Of a DNA stretch of 64,000 bases, positions 12,457 to 24,438 are shown in pieces (within the stretch, counting starts at the first letter, position 1; every line of letters starts with the position of its first letter). A program made the position numbers and the translations under genes. The notes under the pieces were generated by a model, which searched no databases, was not told the origin of the DNA, and saw nothing but the letters and a program-made list of their open reading frames with translations. This DNA is from Agrocybe praecox (taxonomy: Eukaryota; Basidiomycota; Agaricomycetes; Agaricales; Agrocybaceae), in NCBI GenBank assembly GCA_964017145.1, contig OZ024845.1, forward strand, positions 2,852,001 through 2,916,000, given 5' to 3'.

Positions 12457-14835
12457 ATGCCTATCAGCGCAAGACTGCTTCAAAAGATTATCGAGGCCGG
12501 CGATGACCCGAACGACTGGGAATCTGAATCTGATAACGATGACAATAGCGATGATAAAAACCGGATTATAGTTCCAGAGCTTCTGCCAGTACCAAACCTG
12601 TCAAAGGCAAACGATGCTCTCTGCGACACTTGTAAATCACTCAACCTCACACCAAGGCGATTTGTTGTTCTTCCCAGTGACGGCGAAAGGGCGAACGTAC
12701 CCGATGATCCAAGTATCAAGCTGGGCACTGTGAAGGATATCTCAAACAAATCCAACTGCCCATTTTGCCGTTTAGTTTTGAAGGCCCTGTTCAAAGGCGA
12801 AATTGTACAAGTCGAAGATGGAAGGCCCGTGGAAGTAACGATGAGTTGGAATACCGATGGCCCAAACCCCGATCCTGATCAAGCTTGGCATCGTACTCCC
12901 CAAATTCGTGTTCTCAGGCCATACGCACAGAAAGTAGGGGGCGGATATATCGACGTGGAAAAATGTAATCTATTTCCAGAGATTACGCTGCTAGCAAATG
13001 ATGCTCCTACACCGTCAAAGTCTTTTTTTGCCAGGTTAATCAAGGATCAGATTGACTTCGGAATGATCAAGAACTGGTTCGCGATGTGTCATGAAGGCCA
13101 CGGCGACTTTTGCAACCAGTCAAAGATGATCGCCCACGAAATCAAAGACCCAGCAAACGAAATCCCTTCGTTTCGCCTCGTTGACGTTGTGGATAACTGC
13201 GTCGTACCCGCTCCGCACAATTGTCAATATATTGCGTTGAGCTATGTCTGGGGAAGAATAAACCTTTCTGATATCCTCAGATTACTTAAGTCGAACGTTA
13301 CCGAGTTGCGTAAACCAGGAGCACTCACACGAAACGAATATTATCAGAGGATTCCAGTCACGATTCGAGACGCGATGCAGGTTGTCAGAGAGCTGGGATT
13401 GCGTTATATGTGGACAGACAACTTGTGTATCATCCAGGATGATACCACGGGCCTTGGAAGCACTAAACTAGACGCTATCTCAAAGATGGACTTGGTTTAT
13501 GGTACCGCATATGCCACAATTATTGCCGCTACCGGGGCCGACGCCAATGCCGGCCTCCCTGGAGTATATCCTGGAACCAGGGGAGTATCACAACCCGTCG
13601 AAGAAATTGGACCTGGATTTAGACTCGCTTTTAAACCAAGAGCGGGTGACTTAATTGGTAGCTCCACTCACTCAACCAGAGCATGGACGTGAGTATCTTT
13701 GTCGAAAATTCACCCATTGAATAGAAAAAATGACACCTGTATGTGCAGATTCCAGGAGAGATTGTTTTCAAGACGCAGTCTTACATTCATCGGAGGACAA
13801 ATTGTGTTCAACTGCCGGAGAGCCCACCAGTGGCGAGAGGATCAAGTTTTCGAAGACCGGCATAGCAAGACTCGTGGAATTATAGGATCCAGCGACAAGA
13901 ATCCCAATGATATTGGAGAATTTGAAGGATTGATCGAAACTTATCCTGGACTCTCACTCACCTCACGTACAGATATCTATCATGCATTCGCAGGAATAAC
14001 ACGTTACTTCAAAGCAAATTTGAACACTGATTTATGTCACGGAATCCCTGATAAATACTTCGATTGGTTCCTCATCTGGGACCCATTAGAAGCCCAAACT
14101 CGAAAGATAGATACTCCCAGCTGGTCGTGGTCAGGCTGGAGTGGCTCACCCTTCCCGCGTATCTGGGACTGGTACAATCGAAGCATATCTAGAATTCGCG
14201 TAGCGCAACGAAAGCGCACATGGATAATCTGGTATCAAAGAAGAGCCCATGATCTAGAGGATTGCATCCGCATATGGAGTCCAAAGGCGGATACGTCAAC
14301 ACCTTCCCGTGGTCCTAGGAAATTCTACGGAGGGCATGTCCAAAACCGCTTCTCATTTGACTGTATGCGAACCGAACCGACTCGTCGATTACTTGTTAAT
14401 GCTCCAGAGTACATTCCAGACACGTATAATCCCAACCCCGGATCAGGATTCTTACAATTTTGGACAGTTTCTGCGCTGTTCAAGCTCGATAAACCGTTGA
14501 CTCCCTCACGAGAAATCAAACCAAAAAATGGATATACACGTCTTGGTATTTTCGGAGAGGTTAGTAAAAAAGAATTGGGTATCATATTCGTTCATCCAAA
14601 GTGGTGCAAGGAAAATATTCCTAATGCTCACGAATTCATCCTTATATGCGAGGGCCGTGATGCGAGGGCTAAGAATGGTAGATTTGACGAGGAGCCTGGG
14701 TGGAGATATATGGTCATGCTAATTGAGTGGCATGGTGAGTGGGCGGAGCGTGTAGCTGTTGGGTGGATCAAAAAGCGATATTTGATGAAGGCGCTAGGCA
14801 ATGGACCGGTATGGAAGGAGATAATTCTTGGATGA
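12457..14835 (+). CDS. HET-domain (heterokaryon incompatibility type) protein
   Basis: Exons 12457-13688 and 13749-14835 are separated by a 60-nt intron (donor GTGAGT, acceptor TGCAG); the join restores WTFQERLFSRR, the usual end of HET domains. The product is 772 aa. HET landmarks are YIALSYVWG at about residues 258-266, IPVTIRDAMQVVRELGL near 305-325, WTDNLCIIQDD shortly after, and YATIIAATGADANAG before the intron. Ahead of the HET domain lie an acidic stretch (residues 18-35) and a CDTC...CPFC pair of cysteine motifs that could bind metal. The second exon carries the variable C-terminal region common in this family. HET domains are toxic effector modules of fungal incompatibility, related to TIR-like folds. 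No break or missing landmark was seen. The start is the first ATG of the open frame. No partner gene is adjacent. Confidence 0.88.
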
Positions 14836-15400
14836 TGGTGTGATCTATACTTCAAAAGCTGAGTAGTATCAATGAACCAGCTGATGTGCCATAGAGAATA
14901 TTGTGTATTATATATATACCAAATCTATGCGGTTAGTACATCACACTCCAACAACAGTTTCGGATCATTATCGAGCGACAGGGACGAGAAATTCTATAAT
15001 TTGTGCTGAAATCATTGCATATAATTCTCTGCATCTTTTTCATGTTCCCAATGAGTTGGTATTTTGACGCGTCTTACTGTGCATAAATAAATGCAAGTTT
15101 CGACGCGGCAAGTCATTAAGCACTAAAAATAAATGGTCTGCCGGCGTCTAACTACCCCGTACGGTACTCGCGGACCGCCTTCGTACCATGCTGTCCGAAG
15201 GCCCGAATGCAATTGATAAATTACTGACAGCCGCGACATGGCAGCTTTCACCCTTTTCTTGCCTGTGTAGCGTGCTTACTTCTCTTGCTCGTCATTAGTT
15301 GATAAACATCGGAAACACTCTACCATTGCCCAACAACCTTCTTGGACTGAAGGAAAACCTTCACAACTCACCCCAATATATAGAGGAAGTAACTTGCGGA
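14836..15400. other. Intergenic downstream of HET gene
   Basis: No gene is supported. It includes the presumed 3' untranslated region of the HET gene with an AT-rich patch at 14900-14925. Confidence 0.35.
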
Positions 15401-16020
15401 AGAAGATCATTTCAACCTCTTGAAGGTCCTCCTGTTGATTTGACTATACAAAAAGATATGTGATTACCATTATTAAAGCAACAACTGGGCCTACGTGTAG
15501 TTGAGGCTTGAGCTTGAGTAATTGCCGTGCAAAAATTAGCATTAATTGTACAAGCAGAAACACGTTGCTGATCAAATAATAAAGTTGAAGACGCTCTCTC
15601 GAAACATAATGGGACGCATACAATACATACAATCGGAGACTGCAGCCAAGAAAAAATTATCTGAGTGGGCGCTAACATAGACTTCACGTATCGTGGGTTT
15701 CTATCCCAAAATTTATGCCATGGCGCCACTGTTTTCAATGCGTGAATCGAATCCTAGATAAACGAAAACGGCGTTAGATAAATAATACAGCAAGCGACAT
15801 ACCAATGACAAGTCGAAGTAGATGTCCAATAGCAAGTTCAACCCCCTCATACGACAAGCCAGAAGTCTTCCTGGGCGCAATCATAAACAGGGAGACGTAG
15901 GTACTAGCATCACAAATCCCGTAAGAAAACTGTGCCACCGGTCAAAGTGCTTATGATGTTAAAGCCTACAAGTACTAAACTCGCCAACTCTGGGATCATC
16001 CACGCGACGTAGTCAGCGTA
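15400..16020 (-). pseudogene. Relic of an unknown membrane protein
   Basis: Minus-strand segments read as exons: TSGLSYEGVELAIGHLLRLV (near 15805-15870) ends at a GTATGT donor. After a TAG acceptor follow DSIHALKTVAPWHKFWDRNP (15690-15756) and APTQIIFSWLQ, and then hydrophobic QLMLIFARQLLKLKPQ and VVALIMVITYLFV (15465-15560). The hydrophobic segments look like transmembrane helices. A related fragment is at 21728-21913. No ATG or complete frame could be assembled and the family is not recognised. Confidence 0.35.
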
Positions 16021-16042
16021 ATGACTCGTACTAGCAACTCAT

Positions 16043-16224
16043 AGTCAAGTGACTCTGTCTGTTGACATGATATTCGCCATGATGCAGACTTCTCGACTGT
16101 AATATGTAGATATTTAATGTAGCAGACGATATGAGTCAAGCGACTCTGTCTGTTGACATGATATTCGCCACGATGAAGACTTCTTGACCGTAAAATGTAG
16201 ATATTTAATATCGCAGGCGCAAAG
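16043..16224. repeat. Tandem duplication, two 91-bp units
   Basis: 16043-16133 and 16134-16224 are nearly identical, each starting AGTCAAG and containing ACTCTGTCTGTTGACATGA. It lies upstream of the membrane-protein relic. The neighbouring sequence 15840-16300 also resembles 16440-16740 in a looser way, so the locus has been duplicated more than once. Confidence 0.85.
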
Positions 16225-16739
16225 CACCCTGCTACATCCAATATCTATGCCATTACAGGCACCACGACATTGATAGGGGTGCACATGTATTTCACCTCCA
16301 AAAAGTCAAAAAATGCTTGGATGTGACTGATCTGAACCCAGTTTCCGTTGAACGTCGACCGCACCTTCCGTTCACATATTCGCCAAAAAATAAGGATCTT
16401 GGCAAGCATAAGAAAGATATCAGATAAATTTCCTCGTCCAAATAGCTATGACAAAGGCGCATTGTGCAATGACAACCCCCTCGTGCGACAAATCAGAGAC
16501 CCCTCCCGATGCTGAGTATCTTCGGTCGACGGTACCAACGCGTACAAGTGCTAAATTTGATAGCGTTGCAGGTATATTACCCCCACATACACGCGACGAT
16601 GTCAGCGTGCATGTCCGACTCACAGAAATGGCCGAGCGACTTAGAATTCATTCACTATATATCTACTATGCCTGTGATGGCACCACGACGCTGATAGGGG
16701 CGTACATGCACGATTCATCTCACAAGTCGGATAATAACT

Positions 16740-17280
16740 GAATGCTTACCATACATGTTCAACTTTCTCTTGAACACAAAACTAGGTTAACGTTCACCTT
16801 CGCTTTGTTATTGCTGAAAACTTAAGGCAAGGAAGAGCGCTGTCGCTGGGACTTGCCCGTCATTTTCATTGAGTTAGAGATATATTCACTTCATTACGAG
16901 AAAATCTGAACGGTAAGGTCAAAGAAATTGTGGTGGAAAAGACAGTTGGTAGTAGCAGACGGTTGAAACGTTGGGGGTTGACCATTTCAGATTGAATCTG
17001 AGTTTTAATCATACAACGTAACCTGCTTGATCTTCCGTCCCAACTTTATTTAACAAAAAGCAATTCGCGAACTGAATGAATTTCACAACATATGTAATTA
17101 TTAATTAACGTTTCCGTGCCCATCTTTTTGCTGTAGATAGAGCCAATATAATTATATTCGTTGCATCGACGTCGTTTTTGAATTTATCCCACCAATTTGA
17201 AGAGCTTTCGTCAGGCAAACGCATGCTGAGCCAGGATGAAATCTGAGGCCTAATCCTTCAAGTACATCCTCTTCTTGTTT
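16740..17280. other. AT-rich intergenic stretch
   Basis: I see no coding frame, RNA gene or repeat worth naming. Confidence 0.4.
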
Positions 17281-17299
17281 GGTACGAAACTCGAATCAA

Positions 17300-20200
17300 G
17301 GAAATGCAGAGAGAGGATTTACGCGTTCACGAGCGGCGGGGATAACACAGCACATAAGGATTGTTGGTGTCATTGATCGATGCGGCTTGACCGTACCGAC
17401 AGGGGGTACATGGGAGAAGGGAGGCATGAGAGCAGTACAACACTATCAATCGACGCGGATGGTGTGGCGGAGGATGGCGCTGGAGGAGGTGCTGGATCAG
17501 AGGGTACATCATTGGTACCGTAAACCAAAACGGAATGCGACGCGGAGTCGAATCCAACAGATCGTCGTTTGGCTTGTTGGCTTTCATTTTCTTCGACACA
17601 ATACAAGATTTTTGTTCTCCTGGCAGCTTAAGAAGTGGACTCAAAATGGAACGGAACGCGGCGGAAAATTGAGTTCAGCTTGTCGCGTTTCATAAATCCA
17701 ATCCCCGCTGATTTGAGAATTAGAACACAAATCATTCTATCAGTGAGGTGGCGTTGACTGCGAGCCTGGTACGGGGGTCGAGCAGGTACTCATGCACATG
17801 GTTGGGGTTTGGTTGTCAGAGTTGAAACATCGAATGTGCGCTATATATTACAGCACTGTAGGAAGCCGAGATCGATATGATCTAGTGGGCTGAGCGATAA
17901 GCTCCCTGCATATATTAATCGAAGGCCAGCTCGTTCGAAACCAAATCACGCGGTTGGCGCCCACATGGAATGCCGTCTCTGCTAGGTGCTCGTCGAGCAG
18001 GAATCGCATTACACACTCTTGCCCTCCCTCATGAATTAGACTTGCTTAATTGTCCGTATCGACGTTTTGAGAGAGTCCCGTCTGGCTAAATCTACTCAAT
18101 CTATAACTGCCTGTAAAGTCCTGGAATACGTACATTTCTGGGTCTTGCCATTTTTCGTAAGAACTGGGCGAAGCTAATTTTGCTTGTCCTATGCAGCCTT
18201 CCAGCCATATATAGTTCCATACCGCACAGAGAAAAGAGAGATAACTCATTTTTCTTAGGGCTGCTAGATTTCAAGACTAGATGATCGGCAAAAGACCTGC
18301 GAGCAGCTTCCGCCTGCATGATCACTACAGAGTATAGAGGTTATCGCGAGCACGGTAGTAGTGAGCTCTGCAATGATTGACACTCCTCTCAGTCTCCCAC
18401 TGCCTGATTTTCAGAAAGAAAAATCGTCCGTTTAGCAGACAGAAAGAAGAAAAAGCAAATACGCACACATCCGAGCTATAAATAAACAAGTGACACAACC
18501 ATCAACCAAGTTCGAAGAAACAAAACATCTCCCAGAGCAAGAGGGCTCCGATGCAGAGGTGCAAAGGCTGGCATTACGACCACAGCATCTCGCAGCCTAA
18601 TTCACGCGAAGAAAATGAATGGGTTAACGAGAAGAAAAGCAGAAAAGAACAAAAAGAAAATACGCACATTCGGGTTATAAATGAACGGTTGAACGACACA
18701 GCCACCGATGGTGAAATACCCATTCTGCGTCCAACTCCAACGTATCAAGGAAAAACGGCAAGCATGAGAGAATAAATCCAGCATGGGTCAGCTGGGAGTC
18801 GCGGGCGGTATGCATGGCTTGACTAGAGTCCCAGGTATATTAACCCTCCATGACGGTGTCGAGGCCATAATCCTAAAAAAACGAAAGAAACAAAATGACG
18901 TGATGACATCGGCAACAACTCTTGTGTAGAGGATGGGGTAGAGCGTCACGGTCAAGGAGATGCTATAAATGAATAAGCTGTGAGTTGAATGAACGAATAT
19001 TGACTCGAAGACGTACCTCACAGAGCCGGAAGATGTCAAAACATCGAGCTTGGAGTTTTGGCCCCAGGCCAAGGGCGAATGCGATGAGGGAGAAAGGCTG
19101 CCGGGAGATATATGTGTGTCGTGACTGAGTCACTGAGTAGCAGATGTTTGTACCAGTATATCGGGGCTTGGTTCATTTGTAGCTTCTCGTCGATATGGGG
19201 TGCAACGAGCCCGGGGTACTGGATGTGATAAATGCATATTTCAAGGTTCGCCGGAGAAACGGTAATTGAAGAGTGCGGTGATGAGAGAAAAGACTAAAAT
19301 CACAGAGAAAACGGAATCACTAACAGTCTACTATGAAAAGAGTTGGACAGGCGCGTAAACCTCTATGTGTCTGCCGTCTGGCTCATGCGGGGCTTGTATA
19401 TGCGTGTAAGAATGATGAAAACTCACATATCTACCAGCGACAGCATGGAGCGGCGCCTTACTCTCCTTCCAACCGACATACTCCTCGATGAGGCTACCAC
19501 CGGCGGGCAAGCCCTAGCTCTGGGAGTGATAGAATTGATGATGGACTCCTGGGATTGAATGAGAACCACAATGTTGCCGAGAACGAGAGAGTCGGGCTCG
19601 TGATGTGGTTACAGCGTGCGAGGACGACTGGTTCTAGTGCTACGCTATCAAAGAATGTGTTAACATTGAATTGAGATGATGAACGCAAATACAGACCCAT
19701 TCGAAGGGTACCATTGATCCTGAAGTTGTATGCGTTCCACAGGCAAGAGTCCCCATACCGGATGACACTCGCATTTGATATCGAGTTCCGTCCTCAACGC
19801 GTACATTGACTTTGACGAGATGAGCTATCGTGGAGGAAGAACTGAACTGGGATTGGAAGCAGGAGTCGGGGTTCAAACAGCTCTGAAAGCCTACGAATGG
19901 GTTCTTCGCAACTGGTGGAAAGTAAGCCTCTTAAATGCGGTGGGATTGTTTCATAGAACTTACGAGTGATTAAAAAAAAAGCCTTCATGTCGTCCCAACG
20001 CCCTCGACCCATGAATAACAAGTAGTCCCGAATCTTCAATCAACCAATAACGCACAAACGGAGGAGTTGAACGCGACCGAGTTCCAACCATATCACAGCC
20101 AACACGTCCTATTCTCGTTTGATGCGCAATTGGACGACGTACAGGAGAGTGAGAGTTTAGTCCACGCGTTCATGGGCGATGGACACAATACACACGGAAT

Positions 20201-20960
20201 GATCGATCTCAACGGGGCATGGTACGGACAGGGAACGTCGGAATGACGGAAGAAGTGAAAAAGTCGAGGATACGTCGTTGTTCTTGGACCATCGGAAGAG
20301 GAAGAATAATGCATGATATGTAAGGGGGCATTTGGCACGAAAGGAGCGACGTGCTCGACCGATGATGGGTGAGTCAAGACTTCAGGTATTCGGGACGACG
20401 CGGATGTGGCGGCAGAACAGGAGAAGCGAGATGTGTCGACGTCTGAGTGGGCGGATTAAGGGGATGTGTTGATCAAAAGGGCAAGCTTGACAGAGTGGAA
20501 AGGGAGGGGGATTACGAGATCATGAGGGTGATAGGTGGTGTGGAGAGGTGAGACAGGAAAGCACCAGCGCGGTATTTGAAGCGGACGAGCGAAGAGGCAG
20601 GCAGACAGCAGAGTAATGCCTGTTCTGGGATTTACAGGGAACAACCCTTGGCGTGGGCAGGCGATGTCGATGAAGCCTTCGTTTCCGGCAGCAAAAGGAG
20701 ACACTTCTCTGCAAATCGACTCGATCCAGTATGCTGACAGAACTCCTTTGCAATAGAGGATGCATCGCCGGGGAACAGGACCACATGCAGGTCCGCACAG
20801 GAACCTCCAATGCTAGCGCGATCCGGTTTCTCAACTCCTTCATCCGATACCGACACTGCGTCGGGAAGAGCATACACAGCTCGTTTCCCCCTGGAACAGC
20901 GTATTTCTGTTCGCGAATATCAGCTGGCTATATAGTTATATCGTCGTTAGACATCTTTCC
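17300..20960 (-). repeat. Dispersed family A, copy 1 (partner of 51430-54470)
   Basis: From about 17820 to 20880 this block is colinear with 51430-54300. Very close stretches include 19420-19560 with 53030-53165, 19620-19990 with 53230-53580, and 20200-20310 with 53810-53920. Words shared with 49200-51400 and, inverted, with 59700-63960 show a wider family. The inferred coding strand is minus. Confidence 0.8.
18780..20100 (-). pseudogene. Unknown intron-dense gene, family A copy 1, frameshifted
   Basis: Frames conserved with the second copy include VRYWLIEDSGLLVIHGSR-like (near 20000-20060), STIAHLVKVNVRVEDGTR (19780-19835), MGLYLRSSSQFNVNTFFD (19645-19700), GRRVRRRSMLSLVDM (19429-19475) and HIDEKLQMNQAPIYWYKH (19150-19205). 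Most segments are bounded by GTAAGT or GTGAGT donors and AG acceptors. Relative to the copy at 52.4-54.4 kb a base is missing near 19723, which breaks the frame between CGTHT and the following segment. I do not recognise the protein; the NTFFDSVAL word resembles the last strand of some carbohydrate-binding beta-sandwiches, only a hint. Confidence 0.4.
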
Positions 20961-22176
20961 TCAATATTTGAATAAATAAATACATCGGAACATACCTAAT
21001 GAACGAAAAACTTTGGATAACCCGAAACCACCTGCTTTACAACCGCTTCTTCGCCTCCTTCATACCCAACGTTATCTTTCCAGATGGGCAACGATACAGA
21101 TATAGCGTGAGGTGTGTGTGGTGGCACAGAGAGTCCGAGGGGGAGGTTCGTGGTCGTAGTCGTGTTCGGTTCACCCGTCGTGTCCTCAGAGGAGGTGTTG
21201 CATTATAGGTTCGTTTGCTTACAACAGAAAACGTAGCAGGGGCAGTAGAGTATGTTGAAGAAGAAGATCGACTCAAAGTATAAAAAAGATCAGCAAGCAA
21301 GCGAATAGAAAGAAATGAAATGGGTCCTAATAGTTGCATAATAGAATGGAAAGGATTTTGTTCATCAGCTTTATCATCGGTCGGTCCTAATCGGGAGTTC
21401 GGCCTCATCGCCGGGTGTGTCTATTTTTAGTCTACAACATAGTTAGGAATTCGTAACACACTCATTGAATCCAATGCAGAGATTTAATTCGCGAATAGAG
21501 CAGACATTGTTTTTTCTATCTACCTATACCATTTGGCAATGGGTCAGTGTTGTGCAGCGAGCCGAATTACTTGACCTGCCGAAAAGAAGGAACGTCGGAA
21601 TGCAATCGGAATGTTGGGTTGCGAGTACTCGAAAAGAGCGAGAAGGTTGAATTGTAAGTTGTAACAGTTCACAGTAAAGCGATTCGCATTCAACGCAGTA
21701 CTGAGCCAAATAAAACATATAGGGAGTTCAAAAGTTGATTAGAGGCTTGAGTAATTGCCGTACAAAAATCAGATAGAAACTGGCATTAATTATAAAAACA
21801 AAAATACAGTGTGGCAAGCAGTTGGACAGTACTCCTGTAAGTAGTACAGAATTTGCGACTGCAGCTAAGGCCCAAAGAAATATTATCCGAGTGGGCGAGA
21901 ATCCCCCGTTCAATTACTCAGCTGCTCAATTGGAACGGTTCCGGCAATATGCTGCATCTTCATTCATATATGGTCAGACCAATTCGTCATGCAAAGGCAG
22001 GTGGTTGGGTTGACCGTCAGTGGGATTTAATGCATGATCAACCCCAGTGAAAACGCGGTCTAGTCAAATTGAGCCAAATATAGGGCAATACAACTAAATA
22101 TATCTGGTTCGACGTTTGGCGCAATTCTAGATCTCGCTACATCCAAAATCGAGTCGTATAGAGTTAGATGGATCTA
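20961..22176. other. Mostly non-coding, with repeat and relic fragments
   Basis: 21110-21190 resembles 44700-44790 of repeat family B. The minus strand of 21728-21913 encodes SPTRIIFLWALAAVANSVLL and FIINASFYLIFVRQLLK, matching the membrane-protein relic at 15.4-16 kb. No complete gene was found. Confidence 0.4.
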
Positions 22177-22181
22177 AGTAC
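22177..22181. repeat. Target-site duplication, left copy
   Basis: AGTAC directly precedes the LTR at 22182 and recurs at 24617-24621 directly after the other LTR. Five bases is the usual duplication for copia-type integrases. Confidence 0.9.
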
Positions 22182-22342
22182 TGTCAGAAGGAGGTGCAGC
22201 AACGCAGGGACGAGACACGACGAGAGAAATGATAATGGATTAAGGAGGAAACATGGCGAGTACGACAATACATATGGAGTACGAGGCGTGGGAATGATAC
22301 CGTGACTAGACGATGTGAGGTACATAGGGACATAGTCCAACA
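22182..22342 (-). repeat. 3' LTR
   Basis: 161 bp, beginning TGTTGGACTATG and ending CTGACA on the minus strand (TG...CA ends). It differs from the other LTR by one base visible near 22207. Confidence 0.92.
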
Positions 22343-22352
22343 CACCCCCATA
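22343..22352 (-). other. Polypurine tract
   Basis: On the minus strand, TATGGGGGTG abuts the 3' LTR, as expected for the second-strand primer site. Similar ATGGGGGTG words occur inside the ORF near 22639, 22744 and 22862. Confidence 0.7.
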
Positions 22353-22426
22353 CCGAACAGGAGGATGGAACGGGGAAGAAAAGTAAAAAGACGAAAAAAA
22401 TAAATAAGCGAGTAAATACTAAAGTA

Positions 22427-23746
22427 CTAAGAAACCCAAGGGTTGAAGAATGGATGATAATAATGATAATTACTAGTACTAGAATCAAAATAGTCCGTTA
22501 AAGAAGAAAAAGAAGAAAGCGGACATGAAGTTGAAGTAGGTGAAACAGTCAAGAGTAAAGACGTATTCTGAAATAATGAAGGGTGTCGCAGAAGGTTGTC
22601 ACCAGAGGAAATAAAAGAACCAAAGAAATCAGAGTAAACACCCCCATTGTGAGGAGCGCACGAAGAGTCGGCCAGAGCAGAGGTGGGAGGAGTTACTGGA
22701 TCGCGACAGGAAGCTACAGACCTATCCAACAAATCAGCAGAAGCACCCCCATTTTCGGGCACTGCTAAAGAGTCGATATGTTTGGGAGTGACGGTTGGAG
22801 ATGGCCGAGCGAGTTGGTCGTGCATCAGAGAGGAATAAGAGTTCGTTCTTAGACTTTTCGCACCCCCATAATTGATACTTTCTTCGGCCGTCGAAGAAGC
22901 CGGACGTGCCCGCTCCAGAAGGGACTCCAAAGTGTAGGGCTGCAACGGTGAAGCAGGAATATTCTGTGAGGCAACAGAAAATCCAGCAAATGGACGAATA
23001 GTGGATGACGGAAATTCGATCACCGGCTGTGTAGGAGGACAAGGACGAGTGGGGGAAGAGGAACTCAAAGGCGCCAGGACAAAGGCAAGAACAGGTCCAA
23101 TAGAAGACGAGAGCTGAGGAAAGGTAGAAGGCGTGTGAGAGGTTTGCGGCATTGATGCAGTAGGTATTATGGGTCGAAAAGGAAAGGCAAAACAACCGTG
23201 CACGCGAGAAGGATTTGAAGCCATCATCTGATGCAACAGCAAGTATTTGGGAAGAGCGGGGGTGACGCGCCGCTGTTTTTCAGCAAAAATAATGCGCGGA
23301 GACCGTGAAGCCAACATAAATTGGGCACCAGTAGTAGCAAAACGGCTGACAGAGAAAAAATTTCCAACAGATGATGGAATATGCCAGCAGTCATGTAGGA
23401 GGAATTCGAAAGGAAAGCCCTTGACCGATAAAGAAACTCGCACGGTCCCAGTACCCTCAATAACAAACTGCGAACCATGAAGGGTCTGAACTTCCTTCCG
23501 ACCAGGAACATAGGTTTCAAAGTATGAGCAGTGACGAATGATGTGGGCTTGGATAATGTTATCGACGAGGAAATAGATTGGCTTCCCATTGTTATCCACG
23601 GGCATATCCCAAAGAGGGATATTATTGGCTGTCGAGGGAGTTACGAGCTCGTCCGCAGGTCCCGGTAGACTATAAGCAGATGATGTTGATAGTTTCGAAG
23701 ATGGTTTAGGGTGAGATGGTTTAGGGTGAGATCGTCGAGGAGGCAT
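22427..23746 (-). CDS. Copia-type beta-barrel (Pol N-terminal-like) protein, 439 aa
   Basis: The only long ORF of the LTR element, starting at an ATG and uninterrupted. Residues about 45-175 resemble the beta-barrel/protease-proximal part of copia polyproteins: IPLWDMPVDNNGKPIYFLVD is followed by FETYVPGRKEVQTLHGSQ and CWHIPSSVGNFFSVSRF, the last matching the usual LHVPxLxxNLLSVxxL pattern. At the place where copia proteins have the DSGAS word this one has DNIIQA, so catalytic protease activity is not expected. The C-terminal 250 residues are low-complexity, rich in Ser, Pro and Thr, with three NGGA or NGGV words. No reverse transcriptase or integrase follows. It may help package the element RNA, which is inference. 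Confidence 0.75.
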   Translation of the reverse strand: MPPRRSHPKPSHPKPSSKLSTSSAYSLPGPADELVTPSTANNIPLWDMPVDNNGKPIYFLVDNIIQAHIIRHCSYFETYVPGRKEVQTLHGSQFVIEGTGTVRVSLSVKGFPFEFLLHDCWHIPSSVGNFFSVSRFATTGAQFMLASRSPRIIFAEKQRRVTPALPKYLLLHQMMASNPSRVHGCFAFPFRPIIPTASMPQTSHTPSTFPQLSSSIGPVLAFVLAPLSSSSPTRPCPPTQPVIEFPSSTIRPFAGFSVASQNIPASPLQPYTLESLLERARPASSTAEESINYGGAKSLRTNSYSSLMHDQLARPSPTVTPKHIDSLAVPENGGASADLLDRSVASCRDPVTPPTSALADSSCAPHNGGVYSDFFGSFISSGDNLLRHPSLFQNTSLLLTVSPTSTSCPLSSFSSLTDYFDSSTSNYHYYHPFFNPWVS

Positions 23747-24179
23747 GACGGAAAGTGGGAAATATTAAATATGTCCAAAGACAAGTGAAAAAGAACCGGA
23801 AAATTAGATTATATTTAAAAACGCGAAAGAGGAAGGGAATTGATAGAATATATGCACTAAAAAGCGAAAAGAGGTGAAAAAAAGCGAAAAATGTTGAATG
23901 TATGCACAAAAAGGTAGGTATATGCACTCAAAAGAGCTGAGAAATAGTGATGAGAACCAAGGGATGGATTATAAGTAGACAAAAAAGCGAAGAGAAGAAT
24001 AGAGACTGGGTGAAAATTCAAAAAATAAGTGCTGATAATGGAGGATGATATGGTTCACCAGGGACCCAACTGCAGAGATGCAGGATAATGGTAGCCAACA
24101 GATATATGACAAGCTGGGGTCACAGAGTTGATGATGACCTATGAAGAGGCCCTACTGCAAAAAAGCAGGAATATTGATG

Positions 24180-24323
24180 GAGGTACACTTGAGTTGCAGT
24201 TTGTGCCCGGAAACCCGACTGCAGGAGGCAGGAAGTTGTGTTGACAGAGATAGTACAGTAAATAAGACTGTAGAGCCAATTGAGGTACACTTGAGTTACG
24301 GTTCGTGCCCGGAAACCCGACTG
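24180..24323. repeat. Direct repeats in the retroelement leader
   Basis: Two 42-bp copies (24180-24221 and 24282-24323) share GAGGTACACTTGAGTT and GTGCCCGGAAACCCGACTG, spaced 102 bp apart. They sit between the primer binding site and the ORF, where a packaging signal would be expected. Confidence 0.8.
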
Positions 24324-24438
24324 TCTGGAGAAATCCAAGGACAGGAAAAGATATTGACGGAAATACAGCAAGCGGAGCTGCAGAGCCAATTTAAAAAAAT
24401 TTGGTGAAAGGCGTGAAAAATCGTCTAAATAGCGAAGG

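Noticed and set aside
12249..12506. Upstream coding exon of the HET gene
   Set aside because: The frame differs from that of the HET ORF and no intron joins them; ATG at 12457 is sufficient.
22734..23195. 153-codon frame inside the LTR element
   Set aside because: It is a shadow of the 439-aa ORF in another frame, without copia-like words.
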